NCBI GenBank assembly: GCA_937875605.1
Contig: CALLXZ010000349.1
Span: 1-6,712 of the forward strand
From: an uncultured Moheibacter sp.
Lineage (GTDB): Bacteria > Bacteroidota > Bacteroidia > Flavobacteriales > Weeksellaceae
Reading direction: 5' to 3'
DNA: 6,712 bases
Both the position numbers and the translations under genes were made by a program. This document shows, piece after piece, positions 5,759 through 6,712 of this stretch. Position 1 is the stretch's first letter. The number at the start of each line of letters is the position of its first letter. The notes under the pieces are model-generated. The model worked only from the letters and a program-made list of their open reading frames with translations. It did not search any database and was not told where the DNA came from.

Positions 5759-6010
5759 AGTTCTATATCAACTAGTATAAGAATTCTTTCAGCTAATTAG
5801 AATATCTATTTAGCTATTGAAATATTTCTAATTGCGTACTTGATATTCTTTTTTACTAACGTAAAAAATCTTCTTGCTAATAAGAAATTTCTTTTAGCTT
5901 ATTTAATATTTCCTTTAGCTAATACTAAATTTCTTTCTGCTATTGAAAGAATTCTTTTCGCTAATAGAAATTTTCTAACTGAGGATAGGCGTTTCTTATT
6001 TTCTAATATG
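5759..6010. repeat. Diverged tandem array, 11-12 units, exact 21-bp period
   Basis: Eleven units run without indel from 5780 to 6010, with a weaker twelfth at 5759-5779. The consensus core TTCTTTTAGCTAAT is followed by about 7 more variable bases, usually ending in A-rich GAAA. The G of the GCTA core (or its equivalent base) falls at 5792, 5813, 5834, 5855, 5876, 5897, 5918, 5939, 5960, 5981 and 6002, always 21 apart. Units differ considerably in sequence, so the array is old, yet its spacing is intact. In one plus-strand frame the units read as heptads like NKKFLLA, but that frame has a TAG at 5798-5800 and no ATG before 6008, so coding is doubtful. The array begins 3 bp after the stop codon of the minus-strand gene at 6014 and would form its 3' untranslated region. 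Confidence 0.92.
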
Positions 6011-6013
6011 ATT

Positions 6014-6712
6014 TTAGTGTTTTTGTATTTTGAATTCTATGTCTGATATGAGCTGGTACTCCGGGCTTCTGGCTCCGAATACGCTTTTTACGTATTGTTT
6101 TACGAGTTTGGCTACTGATACTAATCCTGCGAGGGGATTGTAGAGAATGTGATTTCTTTCGATAAGCATTTTGGAAAGTTCTGTGTAAGAATTGATGTGC
6201 TGTGTGTTTATGGCTTTCATTTGTTTGAGCTTTGATTTAAGCGATTTTATTTGTAGTTCAGTTTCATTTGGAGTGTACTGCGGAATTTGTGATAAGAGTT
6301 CTATGAGCTTGCTAAAATGGTCTATCAAATTGTCATAGGATTGCTGTGAGGTGGAAACGGCTCTTTGGATTTCCTGTCCTTCTTCATTGTCATTGGTTTT
6401 GGGCGTGGAGGATTTTCCCTGAATTTTTCTGTTGATGGTTTTGGCATCGTTTACGGCTAATTTGTGTGCTCCTGATGCGCTGAGTGCATTGATAATCTTG
6501 GTAGCTAATGGCTTTAAGTCTATAAATTCGGTTTGTCTTTGATTGGTGGTCAGTATGAATGCGCTTCGGGATTTGTGTACCTGATCTATGGTATTTTGTG
6601 CTTCTGTATGAAGCGCTTGCAATTGTGGTATTTTGATCAGGTCATTGACCGGATTGTATGCTGTGTCAAATGACTGGCAGTTTACAATGAGTTCTTCGAA
6701 ATTGGCTACGTT
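6014..6712 (-). CDS. Uncharacterised helical Bacteroidota protein, C-terminal part (runs off the right edge)
   Basis: The frame is open from the stop (6014-6016) to the window edge, giving 232 visible residues; the start lies beyond 6712. A TTG at 6622 can be read as a start, but 30 further in-frame codons precede it and fit the family, so it is almost certainly internal. Recognisable blocks, in visible numbering, are AYNPVNDLIKIPQLQAL near 19-35, DAKTINRKIQGK near 89-100, a polar Ser/Thr/Asn/Glu linker (about 100-115), YTPNETEL (146-153), LYNPLAGLV (190-198) and YVKSVFGARSPEYQ (207-220). The rest is mostly amphipathic helix with coiled-coil character. I recall similar proteins of unknown function, often in several copies, in Flavobacterium and related genera. 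No enzymatic motif is visible. The N-terminus, and any signal peptide, is outside the window. The 21-bp repeat array starts 3 bp after its stop. Confidence 0.75.
   Translation of the reverse strand, partial: NVANFEELIVNCQSFDTAYNPVNDLIKIPQLQALHTEAQNTIDQVHKSRSAFILTTNQRQTEFIDLKPLATKIINALSASGAHKLAVNDAKTINRKIQGKSSTPKTNDNEEGQEIQRAVSTSQQSYDNLIDHFSKLIELLSQIPQYTPNETELQIKSLKSKLKQMKAINTQHINSYTELSKMLIERNHILYNPLAGLVSVAKLVKQYVKSVFGARSPEYQLISDIEFKIQKH

Noticed and set aside
5759..6010. CRISPR-like array
   Set aside because: The units are contiguous, diverged and 21 bp long with no unique spacers of constant length, and no cas-like gene is in the window.
4723..6010. The array or the heptamers as a centromere for ParB
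   Set aside because: This ParB is the HTH/CTPase chromosomal type that binds short palindromic parS sites, not tandem repeats as ribbon-helix-helix plasmid ParB proteins do; proximity to parA is the only support.
6620..6622. TTG start codon giving a 202-residue protein at the right end
   Set aside because: The frame continues open for 30 more codons to the window edge and those residues fit the family, so the TTG is internal and the gene is truncated by the window.

Overview
The window looks like a chromosomal segment from a Flavobacteriaceae member (Bacteroidota, Flavobacterium-like). The DNA is AT-rich, the genes lack obvious Shine-Dalgarno sequences, and the gene families (DUF5683 protein, WbqC-like protein, a LepB with an N-terminal membrane extension, an unusually short DapB) are typical of that group. 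The assignment rests on recognition of families and gene order, not on a search.

All recognised genes lie on the minus strand, so transcription runs from high to low coordinates. The central block, in transcription order, is parA (5562-4792), parB (4716-3838), a DUF5683 membrane protein (3841-3239, overlapping parB by 4 bp), dapB (3167-2463), lepB (2407-854) and a WbqC-family gene (766-158). The 5' end of a probable gamma-glutamyltransferase gene (102 to before position 1) follows. ParA and ParB would act in chromosome segregation, DapB makes a precursor of lysine and diaminopimelate (peptidoglycan), and LepB cleaves signal peptides at the inner membrane. The block is therefore a housekeeping cluster joining segregation to cell-envelope growth.

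At the right end (6712-6014) is the C-terminal part of an uncharacterised helical protein of a family I recall as common in Bacteroidota, ending in an FGA-x-SPEY type motif. Its reading frame stays open to the window edge. Immediately after its stop codon lies the most striking non-genic feature: a diverged tandem array of 11-12 units with an exact 21-bp period (about 5759-6010). On the minus strand this is followed by a GC-rich stem and T-run (5757-5685) that looks like a terminator or a small structured RNA, and then by the parA upstream region.

Smaller repeats occupy several spacers. The parA-parB spacer is nine heptanucleotides in strict 7-bp register. The dapB-DUF5683 spacer holds two unrelated sets of four heptanucleotides. 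The lepB-WbqC spacer holds a pair of 15-bp palindromes. No tRNA, rRNA, insertion sequence, CRISPR array or convincing parS site was seen.
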